This document shows positions 17,750-27,006 of a DNA stretch of 64,000 bases, piece after piece. The notes under the pieces were generated by a model that saw nothing but the letters and a program-made list of their open reading frames with translations, did no database searches and was not told where the DNA came from. The DNA is from Shewanella nanhaiensis (GTDB lineage Bacteria; Pseudomonadota; Gammaproteobacteria; Enterobacterales; Shewanellaceae), in the NCBI RefSeq assembly GCF_019457885.1, contig NZ_JAHZST010000010.1:1-64000 (forward strand), given 5' to 3'. Position 1 is the first letter of the stretch; each line of letters begins with the position of its first letter. The position numbers were made by a program, and so were the translations under genes.

Positions 17750-19654
17750 ATGAGCGTTTCAAAACTTTTTCATAGTTTTCTTTTTTTACTTTTTACAGGG
17801 CTTACTTTCCTTGTTTACGTTGAGCTAACCCAGCAGCTAACAGAAAAAGCTGATCAACGGCTATCCGATTTTCAATCTTATATGAATTTACCCCGTAGCT
17901 GGCCAAGTGACGGTCAGCAGCTCTATTCACAGATAGAATCCCAAGCCAAACTGCAATTTTTTCAATTTATCCATTCAACAGACAGCAGTGCCAACTTAAC
18001 TAAAGGTCAACTCAACTTCGTATCAGATCACCCCTTATCTTCATTATTTCGACAAGAGTTACCTGATACCCGGACTTTAGAGGATGGTAGGCTTCAGCTA
18101 AAACTTGCAACAGATGATTTAACCCTCAATGCCCTCACCCAATTCCAACAGATCTGTGCATTCATCTGGGCTATCTATCTCACTATTACTGTCGTCTTTA
18201 TCCTATTGATGATGAAGAATAGACGTACCATCATTTATGCAAGCAGTTACGTCAATGACCTATCCAACCATAAATACAATGCGCTAGAAAGCTCTAAGTT
18301 GAAGGCTGAATTTAAACCATTAGCCAATGCATTAGAGCATTGCCGTAGTGGATTGAAAAAAAGAGATGAAGAGATTGCAAAAGAACATGAGCGTCTTAAT
18401 AAAGCAGCTTTTGAAGATCAGATAACAGGGTTTGCAACCCGTACACGCTTTACACAGAAGTTAGAGTCTTTATCGGCGGAAGGAAAAAGCCAGATAGGTT
18501 TAATGGCGTTAATTAAGGCTTCTGAGTTAGGAATAATCAATGACAGTTTAGGCAGAGCTGCTGGAGATGAATATTTAGCCAAAATTGCCAACTGCATTCG
18601 CCACTCCATGACTAAGTACCCAAATTCAGATTGCTATAGAATTTCGACAGCAGACTTTGCAGTCTTCATTCCAGGCATAGTCATTAAAGATGGACTTCCC
18701 TTTGTCGAAAATTTGAAAGCACAGTTTGACGAATACCAGCAAACGATCAACAACGAATCGATAGCCCATACTGGATTGGTTCCCTATGAACATGATAGTG
18801 AACCAGGCAAGCTTCTGTCACAAGGGGATACCGCGGTCAGTATCGCTCAAACCCTTGGGCCTAATTGCTTTTATCTCCATGAAAAAGGCAAAAATGATGA
18901 TCTCTATGGTGACACAAAATGGAAAGAATCTATCGGGGATCTGATTCATAGACGGGCGATAAAATTTTACCAGCAAGCGATATTACCCTGTCGAAAAGAT
19001 GCCAAGATCTACAATGAGTTATTCTCAAGGTTTTATAACAGTGAAGGGAAATTTTTACCCACTGCAACCGTGATAGCCATGGCAGAACGCCATGATATGG
19101 TCGTCGATCTCGATAAACTTATTGTTATCACAACACTAAAGATGTTAATTGAAAACCCAGCCTTAACAGGCTCATACGGCATCAATATTAGCTCCTCATC
19201 GATAATGCAAGAGACCTTTATTGCTTGGCTTAAAGCGCTGTTAGTCAAGCAAAGGCATATTGCAGCCAGACTGGTTTTTGAGGTCAATGAATCAGGTATG
19301 CAGACTAATCTGGTAACCAGCTACAAGTTTGTGCAAACCATTCATAGCGTTGGCGCAAAAGTGTCTGTCGAACATTTCGGTATGGGCTTTACCTCATTCA
19401 AATTCTTTAAACAGGTCAGACCCGACTTTATTAAACTCGACGGCACTTATTCAAACAACATAGATACAGACACCAATAATCAATTTTTTGTTAAGATGAT
19501 TATTAATATCGCACGTAGATTAAACATCCAAGTGATCTCCACCAGTGTCGAACGTCAGGAGGAGAAATTTGTACTGGAAAAATTACTGGTTGACGGGCTT
19601 CAAGGTTACTATATAGCCGAACCTCAAGCTCTTCAAAACAAAGCAATATCTTAA
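17750..19654 (+). CDS. Membrane protein with degenerate GGDEF and EAL domains (CsrD/LapD-like)
   Basis: 634 aa. A signal-anchor near the N-terminus (about residues 8-25) and a second membrane segment (about 138-158) bracket a periplasmic domain; then a HAMP-like linker, a GGDEF-type domain without its signature and an EAL-type domain. Catalytic motifs are lost: EAL reads ELF (423-425), DDFGTG reads EHFGMG, AEGVET reads STSVER, and the GGDEF site is replaced by ISTADFAVF. It therefore should neither make nor break c-di-GMP, and may act as a receptor or, like CsrD, in small-RNA turnover. It stands upstream of rnfA in the same direction with a 110-nt gap. Confidence 0.8.
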   Translation: MSVSKLFHSFLFLLFTGLTFLVYVELTQQLTEKADQRLSDFQSYMNLPRSWPSDGQQLYSQIESQAKLQFFQFIHSTDSSANLTKGQLNFVSDHPLSSLFRQELPDTRTLEDGRLQLKLATDDLTLNALTQFQQICAFIWAIYLTITVVFILLMMKNRRTIIYASSYVNDLSNHKYNALESSKLKAEFKPLANALEHCRSGLKKRDEEIAKEHERLNKAAFEDQITGFATRTRFTQKLESLSAEGKSQIGLMALIKASELGIINDSLGRAAGDEYLAKIANCIRHSMTKYPNSDCYRISTADFAVFIPGIVIKDGLPFVENLKAQFDEYQQTINNESIAHTGLVPYEHDSEPGKLLSQGDTAVSIAQTLGPNCFYLHEKGKNDDLYGDTKWKESIGDLIHRRAIKFYQQAILPCRKDAKIYNELFSRFYNSEGKFLPTATVIAMAERHDMVVDLDKLIVITTLKMLIENPALTGSYGINISSSSIMQETFIAWLKALLVKQRHIAARLVFEVNESGMQTNLVTSYKFVQTIHSVGAKVSVEHFGMGFTSFKFFKQVRPDFIKLDGTYSNNIDTDTNNQFFVKMIINIARRLNIQVISTSVERQEEKFVLEKLLVDGLQGYYIAEPQALQNKAIS

Positions 19655-19729
19655 AAGAGACTAGAAGTTGAGCGCTTTGTGCAAAACCTTGTATTCTATG
19701 TGTTGTTAATGGGCTCATAAAAGCCGATA

Positions 19730-19749
19730 ATAACAGGTATAACTGTTAT
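19730..19749. promoter_or_regulatory. Palindrome immediately upstream of rnfA
   Basis: ATAACAG-6 nt-CTGTTAT ends 15 nt before the rnfA start codon. It could be an operator or a leader hairpin covering the ribosome-binding region; no known regulator consensus was recognised. Confidence 0.35.
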
Positions 19750-19764
19750 AAATAATGAATTGAG

Positions 19765-20343
19765 ATGAGTGAATATCTCCTATTATTGGTAAGCACTGTG
19801 CTTGTCAATAATTTTGTATTAGTAAAATTCCTTGGTCTTTGCCCTTTTATGGGGGTATCCAGCAAACTTGAGTCAGCCATTGGCATGTCTATGGCCACGA
19901 CTTTTGTTCTCACTTTAGCCTCTATATTGAGCTACTTGGTAAACCAATACCTGCTTTTACCCTTTGAACTCGGTTACCTAAGGACCATGAGCTTCATTTT
20001 GGTGATCGCCGTCGTCGTTCAATTTACAGAGATGGTCGTACAGAAAACCAGTGCATCACTTTACCGTGCATTAGGTATCTACTTACCTTTAATCACCACT
20101 AACTGCGCAGTATTAGGTGTGGCACTGCTTAATATCAATGAAAAGCATGGCTTTGTTGAGTCTGCCATTTATGGTTTTGGCGCTGCAGTCGGTTTCTCAC
20201 TTGTTCTTATTCTATTTTCAGCCATGCGCGAACGACTGGCAGCAGCCGATGTTCCCCAGCCATTTAAAGGCGGAGCAATCGCAATGATCACAGCAGGACT
20301 CATGTCTCTGGCATTTATGGGCTTTACTGGGTTGGTTAATTAA
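19765..20343 (+). CDS. rnfA: Rnf electron transport complex subunit RnfA
   Basis: 192-aa integral membrane protein with six predicted segments, starting [20 protein letters not shown], a typical RnfA N-terminus. With RnfE it forms the membrane core that carries electrons between ferredoxin and NADH coupled to ion movement; the homologous NqrE/NqrD pair does so in Na+-NQR. In enterobacteria the same complex (Rsx) keeps SoxR reduced. First gene of the rnfABCDGE-nth operon; the gap to rnfB is 2 nt. Confidence 0.96.
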   Translation: MSEYLLLLVSTVLVNNFVLVKFLGLCPFMGVSSKLESAIGMSMATTFVLTLASILSYLVNQYLLLPFELGYLRTMSFILVIAVVVQFTEMVVQKTSASLYRALGIYLPLITTNCAVLGVALLNINEKHGFVESAIYGFGAAVGFSLVLILFSAMRERLAAADVPQPFKGGAIAMITAGLMSLAFMGFTGLVN

Positions 20344-20345
20344 CT

Positions 20346-20915
20346 ATGTCAGGTATCTTAATTGCGATCGTTTTATTAACGATCTTAGCCCTATTCTTCG
20401 GTGTTTTACTGGGATTTGCGGCAGAAAAATTTAAAGTTGAAGGCGATCCACTCGTCGACCAACTTGAAGCCTTATTGCCGCAAACACAATGCGGCCAATG
20501 CGGCTATCCAGGTTGCAGACCCTACGCAGAAGCGATCGCAGGCGGTGAAAAGGTCAATAAATGTCCCCCAGGTGGCACTGCAACCATGGAGAAACTCGCC
20601 GATATGGCAGGTGTAGAGCCTGAGCCCCTAACGGTTAGTGAAGAGGTTCAGGTCAAAAAAGTGGCCTACATTCGCGAAGATGAATGTATAGGTTGCACTA
20701 AGTGCATCCAAGCTTGCCCTGTTGATGCCATTTTAGGCACAGGCAAACAGATGCACACAGTGATCACAGATTATTGCACAGGTTGCGATTTATGTGTTGC
20801 CCCCTGCCCAGTCGATTGTATCGATATGCTACCTATTACACCAACAGTTAAAAACTGGGATTGGAAATTAAACGCCATCCCAGTACAGATGCTTGAAGAG
20901 GACACCAAGTGCTAA
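20346..20915 (+). CDS. rnfB: Rnf complex iron-sulfur subunit RnfB
   Basis: 189 aa. An N-terminal membrane anchor is followed by the Fe-S domain with [15 protein letters not shown] and a later CPPGG, then two ferredoxin-type 4Fe-4S motifs ([12 protein letters not shown] and [12 protein letters not shown]). It is the likely electron entry subunit for ferredoxin. It overlaps rnfC by 7 nt, so translation is coupled. Confidence 0.96.
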   Translation: MSGILIAIVLLTILALFFGVLLGFAAEKFKVEGDPLVDQLEALLPQTQCGQCGYPGCRPYAEAIAGGEKVNKCPPGGTATMEKLADMAGVEPEPLTVSEEVQVKKVAYIREDECIGCTKCIQACPVDAILGTGKQMHTVITDYCTGCDLCVAPCPVDCIDMLPITPTVKNWDWKLNAIPVQMLEEDTKC

Positions 20916-23122
20916 CTTTATTGGAACAGATTGATAAAGGAACACTTTGGCGCGCAATTGGTGGTATTCATCCACCTGAGCAAAAAGTGCTCTCAAACAC
21001 CACAAACATCGCATCTTTGCCTATGGCTGATGAATATGTGATCCCCTTACCCCAGGTTGGTGATAACGCGACATTGGCGGTCTCTGTCGGTGATTATGTG
21101 ACTAAAGGCGAAGTGTTAACCAGTGGCAGTCATTTTGGCTACCTGCCAGTTCACGCACCCACATCTGGCCATATTATCCATATTGAGCAACGCCCAAGTA
21201 ATCACGCATCCGGCCTGCCAGTACTGAGCTGTGTGATAAAACCAGATGGACTAGACACCTTAAGTGATAAAGTTCACCCTAAGCTTGCACTTACTGATAT
21301 TGAGCACTTATCGAATCAAGAGATATTAAGTAAGATACAACAAGCGGGTATCGCAGGCTTAGGTGGAGCGGCTTTCCCAAGTCATATTAAGCTCAACCCA
21401 GCCAGTGATATCGAGTTATTGATCATTAATGCGATTGAGTGTGAGCCTTATATCACCTCTGATGACATGATAATGAGAGAGCAAAGCGATGCCATTATGC
21501 AAGGTATCGCTATTGTCCATAGGCTGTTAAAGCCTAAGCGACTTATCATCGCTATAGAGGATAATAAACCTCAAGCCATCTCGATAATGCAGCAAGCCTT
21601 AAGCCGCAGCGTACTGCCAGAGGATGGAGTTAGGATCACCACTCTACCAACCCTCTATCCCTCTGGTGGTGAGAAACAGCTGATCCAGATCTTAACTGGA
21701 CAGGAGGTGCCTTCAGGTGCCATTCCTGCTCAGCTCGGTATTTTGGTTCAAAATGTCGCCACCTGTTACGCAATTCAAGATGCCGTTTTGCGAAACTACC
21801 CACTCATTGAGCGAGTGGTGACCATTACAGGCAATAATGTCGCAAAACCTGGCAACTATTGGCTTCCAATTGGCACGCCTATCTCTCACCTTTTGTCTCA
21901 AACTAATTTTAAAGGATTGGATACGGACAAGGTGATCATAGGTGGCCCTATGATGGGTTATGCACTTTACAATGATAGCGCCCCTACACTTAAAGGCACT
22001 AACTGTATTCTACTGCCTGATGCTAATGAGATGGCCCCAGAACAGAAGGAGCTCCCCTGTATTCGCTGTGGTGAGTGCGCCGTAGTCTGTCCAGCCCAGC
22101 TTTTACCTCAGCAACTCTTCTGGCATTCAAAAGCACAAGAGTATGATAAAGCAGTGAGTTATAACCTCAATGATTGCATTGAATGCGGCTGCTGCAGCTA
22201 TATTTGCCCAAGTAATATTCCTTTAGTCGAGTATTACCGCATCGCCAAGTCTGCGGTCAAAAATGAGATTGAGGAGAAGAAGCAGGCAGAGCTAGCTAAA
22301 CAGAGGTTTGAACTACGCACTCAGCGTCTTGAAGATGAGAAGCTCGCTCGCGAAGCCAAGCAAAAAGAGGCAGCAGATAGACGTAAAGCCAATATGTCTG
22401 GCACGGATAAAGATGCAGTCGCTCAGGCTATGGCTAGAATCAAAGCAAAAAAAGAGGCTGAAGCAAACAGTGAAGTTGCAAGCTCAGCACCGACAGATAA
22501 ACGCGACGCAGTCGCTGCTGCGGTTGCACGAGCAAAAGCTAAAAAAGCAGCTCAAACATCCCCTGAGAAACTTGAAGCGTCAACAACTCAAGACCCTGTC
22601 GACGATAAAAAAGCCAAAGTGGCGGCAGCCGTTGTCCGTGCGAAAGCCAAAAAAGCAGCCCTTAAGACAGCAGATGCTACTTTGCCCGAAAATGATTCAG
22701 AAGCAACAGAGTCAATACCGGATGCTCCAGTAGCTCAAATTGATGATAAGAAAGCCAAAATTGCAGCTGCTGTTGCCCGTGCTAAAGCCAAAAAAGCGGC
22801 ACACAAAGCGGTAGATACAAGTGCTATTGAGCCCCAAAGTGATACCGAAACATCAAAGCCAGTGCCCGATACTCCAGTAGCAGAGGTCGACGATAAGAAA
22901 GCCAAAATTGCAGCAGCTGTGGCTAAAGCCAAGGCCAAGAAAGCGGCACTTAAAGCAGCTGACGCTACTGAGGTGCAAAACCATGCAGCAACTTCAGAGC
23001 CTGCAACCGATGCCCCAATAGCAGAGGTAGATGACAAAAAGGCCAAGATAGCCGCTGCAGTGGCAAAAGCAAAGGCTAATAAATTAGCCAAGCAAGCTAA
23101 ATTAGATAATGGGAAGGACTAA
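20909..23122 (+). CDS. rnfC: Rnf complex subunit RnfC with repetitive C-terminal tail
   Basis: 737-aa peripheral subunit expected to bind NADH and FMN and carry two 4Fe-4S clusters ([12 protein letters not shown] and [12 protein letters not shown]). The core ends around residue 450, after which comes a charged coiled-coil-like segment ([16 protein letters not shown]) and about six copies of an Ala/Lys-rich repeat with consensus [18 protein letters not shown]. Gammaproteobacterial RnfC proteins often have such tails, and copy number varies between strains. Overlaps rnfB and is 3 nt from rnfD. Confidence 0.95.
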   Translation: MLTLLEQIDKGTLWRAIGGIHPPEQKVLSNTTNIASLPMADEYVIPLPQVGDNATLAVSVGDYVTKGEVLTSGSHFGYLPVHAPTSGHIIHIEQRPSNHASGLPVLSCVIKPDGLDTLSDKVHPKLALTDIEHLSNQEILSKIQQAGIAGLGGAAFPSHIKLNPASDIELLIINAIECEPYITSDDMIMREQSDAIMQGIAIVHRLLKPKRLIIAIEDNKPQAISIMQQALSRSVLPEDGVRITTLPTLYPSGGEKQLIQILTGQEVPSGAIPAQLGILVQNVATCYAIQDAVLRNYPLIERVVTITGNNVAKPGNYWLPIGTPISHLLSQTNFKGLDTDKVIIGGPMMGYALYNDSAPTLKGTNCILLPDANEMAPEQKELPCIRCGECAVVCPAQLLPQQLFWHSKAQEYDKAVSYNLNDCIECGCCSYICPSNIPLVEYYRIAKSAVKNEIEEKKQAELAKQRFELRTQRLEDEKLAREAKQKEAADRRKANMSGTDKDAVAQAMARIKAKKEAEANSEVASSAPTDKRDAVAAAVARAKAKKAAQTSPEKLEASTTQDPVDDKKAKVAAAVVRAKAKKAALKTADATLPENDSEATESIPDAPVAQIDDKKAKIAAAVARAKAKKAAHKAVDTSAIEPQSDTETSKPVPDTPVAEVDDKKAKIAAAVAKAKAKKAALKAADATEVQNHAATSEPATDAPIAEVDDKKAKIAAAVAKAKANKLAKQAKLDNGKD
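22407..23090 (+). repeat. In-gene Ala/Lys repeats of rnfC
   Basis: About six degenerate direct repeats, each encoding an Asp-Lys-Lys-rich start then [13 protein letters not shown], spaced by 90-150 bp with variable Pro/Thr/Glu-rich linkers (for example at about 22496, 22598, 22742, 22889 and 23029). All are in frame. Such tracts are prone to slippage or recombination. Confidence 0.8.
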
Positions 23123-23125
23123 CTG

Positions 23126-24178
23126 ATGGCATTTAAAATTGCCTCTTCGCCTCACTTGAGCCGAAACTTTCAAACCAGCACATTAATGCAACGCGTGATA
23201 CTCTGTACGCTTCCAGGTGTGGCCACCCAGTGTTATTTCTTTGGCTGGGGCGTATTGATACAGGTGGCATTAGCTATCACTGTAGCCCTAATCAGTGAAG
23301 CCATTGTACTTCAACTGAGAAAGCGCCCAGTGGCGGACACATTAAAAGATAATAGCGCCCTGCTTACCGCATTGCTTTTAGGCATAGCGATCCCGCCACT
23401 TGCTCCTTGGTGGTTGACTGTCATGGGTGTACTTTTCGCTATCGTGATCGTAAAACATCTCTATGGCGGGCTTGGACATAACATTTTCAACCCAGCAATG
23501 GCAGGATATGTGATGCTACTTATCTCATTCCCTGTTCAGATGACCAGCTGGGTTGCGCCTATGATGTTGGCCAGTCAACCGGCTGATCTATTAGGTTCGC
23601 TGCAACTGATATTTCTTAACCCTTCAGCAAGTGAGGTAGAAGCCTATAAGTTGGGCTTTGACGGCATCGCGATGGCGACTCCACTTGATACCATTAAGAC
23701 AGATCTTTCCATGGGGCTAACTAGCATAGAGAGTCTAACCAAATCCATCTTCAATGACGGCTTTGGCGTGGGTTGGTTCTGGGTCAACATGGCTTACTTG
23801 GCAGGTGGTTTGGCGATGTTAAAACTTAACCTTATACGTTGGCATATTCCCGTGGGTGTACTGGCAAGTTTGTTCATCTGTGCCAGTGTAGGATACCTAC
23901 TCAACCCTGATACGCATGTTGGCCCCTTGCTTCACCTCTTCAGTGGTGCAACTATGTTGGCAGCTTTCTTTATTGCCACCGATCCTGTCACAGCAGCAAC
24001 CAGTGTTAGGGGACGTTTGCTATTTGGCGCATTAATAGGAGTTCTCGTTTACGTGATCCGAACCTATGGTGGCTACCCTGATGCATTTGCATTCGCTATC
24101 TTATTAGCCAATCTTTGTGCACCATTTATCGATCACTATATTAAGCCTAGAACCTATGGCCACAGGTCAAGAAGTTAA
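23126..24178 (+). CDS. rnfD: Rnf complex subunit RnfD
   Basis: 350-aa polytopic membrane protein homologous to NqrB. The covalent FMN site is expected in the segment [14 protein letters not shown], corresponding to the flavinylated threonine region of RnfD. The N-terminus ([20 protein letters not shown]) and [16 protein letters not shown] are typical. Gap to rnfG is 17 nt. Confidence 0.95.
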   Translation: MAFKIASSPHLSRNFQTSTLMQRVILCTLPGVATQCYFFGWGVLIQVALAITVALISEAIVLQLRKRPVADTLKDNSALLTALLLGIAIPPLAPWWLTVMGVLFAIVIVKHLYGGLGHNIFNPAMAGYVMLLISFPVQMTSWVAPMMLASQPADLLGSLQLIFLNPSASEVEAYKLGFDGIAMATPLDTIKTDLSMGLTSIESLTKSIFNDGFGVGWFWVNMAYLAGGLAMLKLNLIRWHIPVGVLASLFICASVGYLLNPDTHVGPLLHLFSGATMLAAFFIATDPVTAATSVRGRLLFGALIGVLVYVIRTYGGYPDAFAFAILLANLCAPFIDHYIKPRTYGHRSRS

Positions 24179-24195
24179 GCAAACCGGAGTATAGC

Positions 24196-24834
24196 GTGAA
24201 AAAGTCAATGTTAAGAAACGGTTTGATATTAGCGATATTTGCATTCTTCTGCACTGCACTTGTCGCTTTGGTCGATCAACAAACCTTCGATAAGATCAAA
24301 GAGCAGCAGCAACTAGAGCTTAAACGCGTATTGCATCAAATTATTCCAGATACGCTCCATGATAATGAACTCATTGAGCACTGCATCTTAATACACGATG
24401 AAGAGGTATTGGGTATTGATAGCCCACTGCCCTCCTATATCGCCAGTATGAAAGAGGTACCTGTCGCGATCGCCATGGAAACCGTCGCACCAGATGGTTA
24501 CAGCGGTAATATACGGCTAATCATAGGCATTAGTGCTGAAGGTGAAGTTCTCGGAGTTAGAACCCTCTCCCATGCTGAAACCCCTGGGCTAGGCGACAAG
24601 ATAGAACTGAGAAAGTCCGATTGGGTGCTCGGTTTTAACGGCATGTTCCTTTTGTCTGAAGATGATGCCCGATGGAACGTTAAGAAAGATGGCGGAGAGA
24701 TAGATCAATTTACCGGTGCAACCATTACTCCTAGAGCTTATGTTAAGGCCATTAAACGTGCACTCGTCTATTTTAATGCTAATAAAGATAGATTATTAGC
24801 CAGACCGGCTAATTGCGAGGTTAACTATCAATGA
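24196..24834 (+). CDS. rnfG: Rnf complex flavoprotein subunit RnfG
   Basis: 212 aa with an N-terminal membrane anchor (about residues 9-25) and a periplasmic FMN-binding domain. The flavinylation motif is FTGATITPR, close to the S/TGAT consensus, with the Thr carrying [21 protein letters not shown] is also typical. The gene overlaps rnfE by 4 nt (ATGA). Confidence 0.95.
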   Translation: MKKSMLRNGLILAIFAFFCTALVALVDQQTFDKIKEQQQLELKRVLHQIIPDTLHDNELIEHCILIHDEEVLGIDSPLPSYIASMKEVPVAIAMETVAPDGYSGNIRLIIGISAEGEVLGVRTLSHAETPGLGDKIELRKSDWVLGFNGMFLLSEDDARWNVKKDGGEIDQFTGATITPRAYVKAIKRALVYFNANKDRLLARPANCEVNYQ

Positions 24835-25529
24835 ATGAATATAAACAGATAGCACTACAGGGCCTTTGGAAGAATAATCCAGGGCTTGTGCAACTACTTG
24901 GGCTCTGCCCGCTGCTCGCAGTTACTGCAACCTTAACCAATGCCTTGGGTTTAGGCTTAGCCACTATGCTGGTATTGATTGGTTCAAATATTCTCGTGTC
25001 ATTAGTGAAGAGTCTTGTTCCAAAAGAGATCCGCATCCCGATCTTTGTCATGATCATCGCAGCACTAGTGACATGCGTACAGCTGCTGGTTAATGCTTAC
25101 GCTTATGGCTTATATCTCTCTTTGGGGATATTCTTGCCTTTGATTGTGACAAACTGCGTGATCATAGGTAGAGCTGAAGCCTTCGCTTCACGTAATTCAG
25201 TGGTGAAATCTGCGTTTGACGGCTTTATGATGGGCTTAGGTTTTTTACTCGTATTATCAGTATTGGGCGCAAGCCGTGAGATATTAAGCCAAGGCACGCT
25301 ATTTGCGGGAGCCGACCTCCTGCTTGGTGATTGGGCAGCTAACCTCACTATCCATTTTTGGCAGTTAGATACCAGCTTCCTATTGGCCATGTTGCCACCA
25401 GGCGCTTTTATTGGCATGGGCTTTTTAATTGCTTTTAAAAATATTATCGATAAAAAGTTGGCCGACAGAGCACCGACACCCGATACCGTAGAAGTTGTTA
25501 CCCGCGCCCGTGTCACTAAAGTCAGTTAA
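24831..25529 (+). CDS. rnfE: Rnf complex subunit RnfE
   Basis: 232-aa six-helix membrane protein paralogous to RnfA and homologous to NqrD; starts [20 protein letters not shown], a characteristic RnfE beginning. It forms the membrane core with RnfA. Last Rnf gene; nth follows after 67 nt in the same direction, the usual gammaproteobacterial order. Confidence 0.95.
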   Translation: MNEYKQIALQGLWKNNPGLVQLLGLCPLLAVTATLTNALGLGLATMLVLIGSNILVSLVKSLVPKEIRIPIFVMIIAALVTCVQLLVNAYAYGLYLSLGIFLPLIVTNCVIIGRAEAFASRNSVVKSAFDGFMMGLGFLLVLSVLGASREILSQGTLFAGADLLLGDWAANLTIHFWQLDTSFLLAMLPPGAFIGMGFLIAFKNIIDKKLADRAPTPDTVEVVTRARVTKVS

Positions 25530-25596
25530 TCAGTGGTTATAAAACCCAAAAAGAACAATTAGAAAATGAGCGACTAAAAGAGAGTATTCAAAAGAG

Positions 25597-26235
25597 ATGA
25601 ATAAAGAGAAACGACAAGCGATCTTATCGATCCTCAGAGAAAATAACCCTCACCCTGAAACTGAGCTAAATTTTTCGAGTCCCTTTGAGCTACTTGTCGC
25701 TGTGACCCTGTCAGCTCAGGCTACCGATGTTAGCGTTAACAAAGCGACAGATAAGCTCTTTCCTATCGCAAATACTGCTCAATCTATCTATGCGTTAGGT
25801 GTTGATGGACTCAAAGAGTATATAAAAACCATTGGCTTATACAATAATAAAGCAATTAATGTCATCAAGACATGTGAGATTTTAATCGAGAAATATAATG
25901 GTGAAGTACCTGAAGACCGTGAGGCCTTAGAGTCCCTACCCGGTGTTGGGCGTAAAACCGCAAATGTTGTACTAAACACAGCTTTTGGCTGGCCAACTAT
26001 CGCCATTGACACCCATATTTTTCGTGTCGCCAACCGCACCAAATTTGCCATGGGTAAGAATGTCGATCAGGTTGAAGAGAAGATGTTAAAAGTCGTTCCT
26101 GCGGAGTTTAAGGTTGATGTGCACCACTGGTTTATTCTCCATGGCCGCTATACCTGCGTTGCCCGTAAACCTCGTTGTGGCAGCTGCCTAATCGAGGAGC
26201 TGTGTGAGTTTAAAGAGAAGGTTTATCCAGAGTGA
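25597..26235 (+). CDS. nth: Endonuclease III
   Basis: 212-aa base-excision repair DNA glycosylase/AP lyase for oxidised pyrimidines. Visible are the helix-hairpin-helix with the catalytic lysine (LPGVGRKTANVVL), the catalytic aspartate in AIDTHIFRV, and the C-terminal 4Fe-4S ligands in the C-x6-C-x2-C-x5-C pattern (CVARKPRCGSCLIEELC). Length and sequence are standard. It probably shares the rnf transcript and is followed by a terminator. Confidence 0.98.
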   Translation: MNKEKRQAILSILRENNPHPETELNFSSPFELLVAVTLSAQATDVSVNKATDKLFPIANTAQSIYALGVDGLKEYIKTIGLYNNKAINVIKTCEILIEKYNGEVPEDREALESLPGVGRKTANVVLNTAFGWPTIAIDTHIFRVANRTKFAMGKNVDQVEEKMLKVVPAEFKVDVHHWFILHGRYTCVARKPRCGSCLIEELCEFKEKVYPE

Positions 26236-26264
26236 TATACCAATTGGTATAACTTACATTTCTA

Positions 26265-26292
26265 TAAAAAAAGCCGCAATGCGGCTTTTTTT
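26265..26292. terminator. Bidirectional terminator after nth
   Basis: AGCCGC-AAT-GCGGCT with an A-run before and a T-run after. It ends the rnf-nth transcript and, on the other strand, the small membrane-protein ORF at 26304-26387. Confidence 0.88.
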
Positions 26293-26303
26293 ATATGGCT
26301 CTA

Positions 26304-26387
26304 TTAATATAAACAGACAAAGAAGATAGAGAGGAATGCACCGATAATTGCAGTTGTAGCCAAAGCCATTTTTAATTCTATGTTCAT
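26304..26387 (-). CDS. Predicted 27-aa single-pass membrane protein
   Basis: A short frame on the minus strand: ATG at 26387, TAA at 26304. A ribosome binding site TTTGGAG sits 6 nt before the ATG, and a strong terminator follows the stop by about 10 nt. The peptide begins MNIELKMA and then is one hydrophobic stretch (about residues 7-26) ending FFVCLY, so it should be a single membrane helix. Small membrane proteins of this kind often adjust larger membrane complexes, but no family was recognised. Support is the RBS, composition and terminator; conservation was not tested. Confidence 0.65.
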   Translation of the reverse strand: MNIELKMALATTAIIGAFLSIFFVCLY

Positions 26388-26533
26388 GTTAAACTCCAAA
26401 ATTACATTTAAGCTATTATCGGAATTTATGAAGCGACTTCAAACTCTTGTCTATTAGAACTGTGAAGTTAAGCAAGCTTAATGCTATATTCCAGCCTACT
26501 CTCTCCCCTAACTTTTACATTTAAGAGGCAAGC

Positions 26534-26944
26534 ATGTCACAACTGCTCCATACCATGATCCGCGTCACCAATCTTGAAGCCAGCATTGAATTTTATACTC
26601 AGGTGTTAGGCATGAAATTGCTACGGAAATCTGAAAACAGTGAATACAGATACACCTTAGCATTTGTCGGCTTCAGTGATGAAGCAAGTGGCAGTGCCGT
26701 TATCGAACTCACCTATAACTGGGATACCGACAGCTATGATCACGGTAATGCTTTTGGTCACCTCGCAATTGGCGAAGAGGATATCTACGCTCGCTGTAAG
26801 GCCATAAAAGCTGCCGGAGGCAAGATAGTCAGAGCACCGGGGCCTGTCGCAGGTGGAAGCACTGAAATTGCATTTGTTGAAGATCCTGATGGCTACAAAA
26901 TTGAGTTTATCCAGATAAGCTCTGCTCAGAAAGGATTAGGTTAA
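26534..26944 (+). CDS. gloA: Lactoylglutathione lyase (glyoxalase I)
   Basis: 136-aa metal-dependent enzyme converting the methylglyoxal-glutathione hemithioacetal to S-lactoylglutathione. The four metal-ligand regions of bacterial GlxI are present: the first His in LLHTMIRV, a Glu in the SAVIELTYN strand, His in AFGHLAI and Glu in DPDGYKIEFIQ. Length is standard for the short, Ni-type enzyme. It stands alone and is followed by a shared terminator. Confidence 0.95.
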   Translation: MSQLLHTMIRVTNLEASIEFYTQVLGMKLLRKSENSEYRYTLAFVGFSDEASGSAVIELTYNWDTDSYDHGNAFGHLAIGEEDIYARCKAIKAAGGKIVRAPGPVAGGSTEIAFVEDPDGYKIEFIQISSAQKGLG

Positions 26945-26956
26945 TACCAGTTAAAA

Positions 26957-26983
26957 CAAAAAAGCGCCTTTCGGCGCTTTTTA
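26957..26983. terminator. Bidirectional terminator between gloA and the TonB-dependent receptor
   Basis: AAAGCGCC-TTTC-GGCGCTTT with A-run and T-run on either side, between convergent genes. Confidence 0.88.
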
Positions 26984-27006
26984 TTTAACTCTATAGCCTT
27001 AGCTAT

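Noticed and set aside
22308..23091. Long alternative frames across the rnfC repeats, both strands
   Set aside because: They are shadows of the Ala/Lys-rich repeat codons; the rnfC frame explains the DNA fully.
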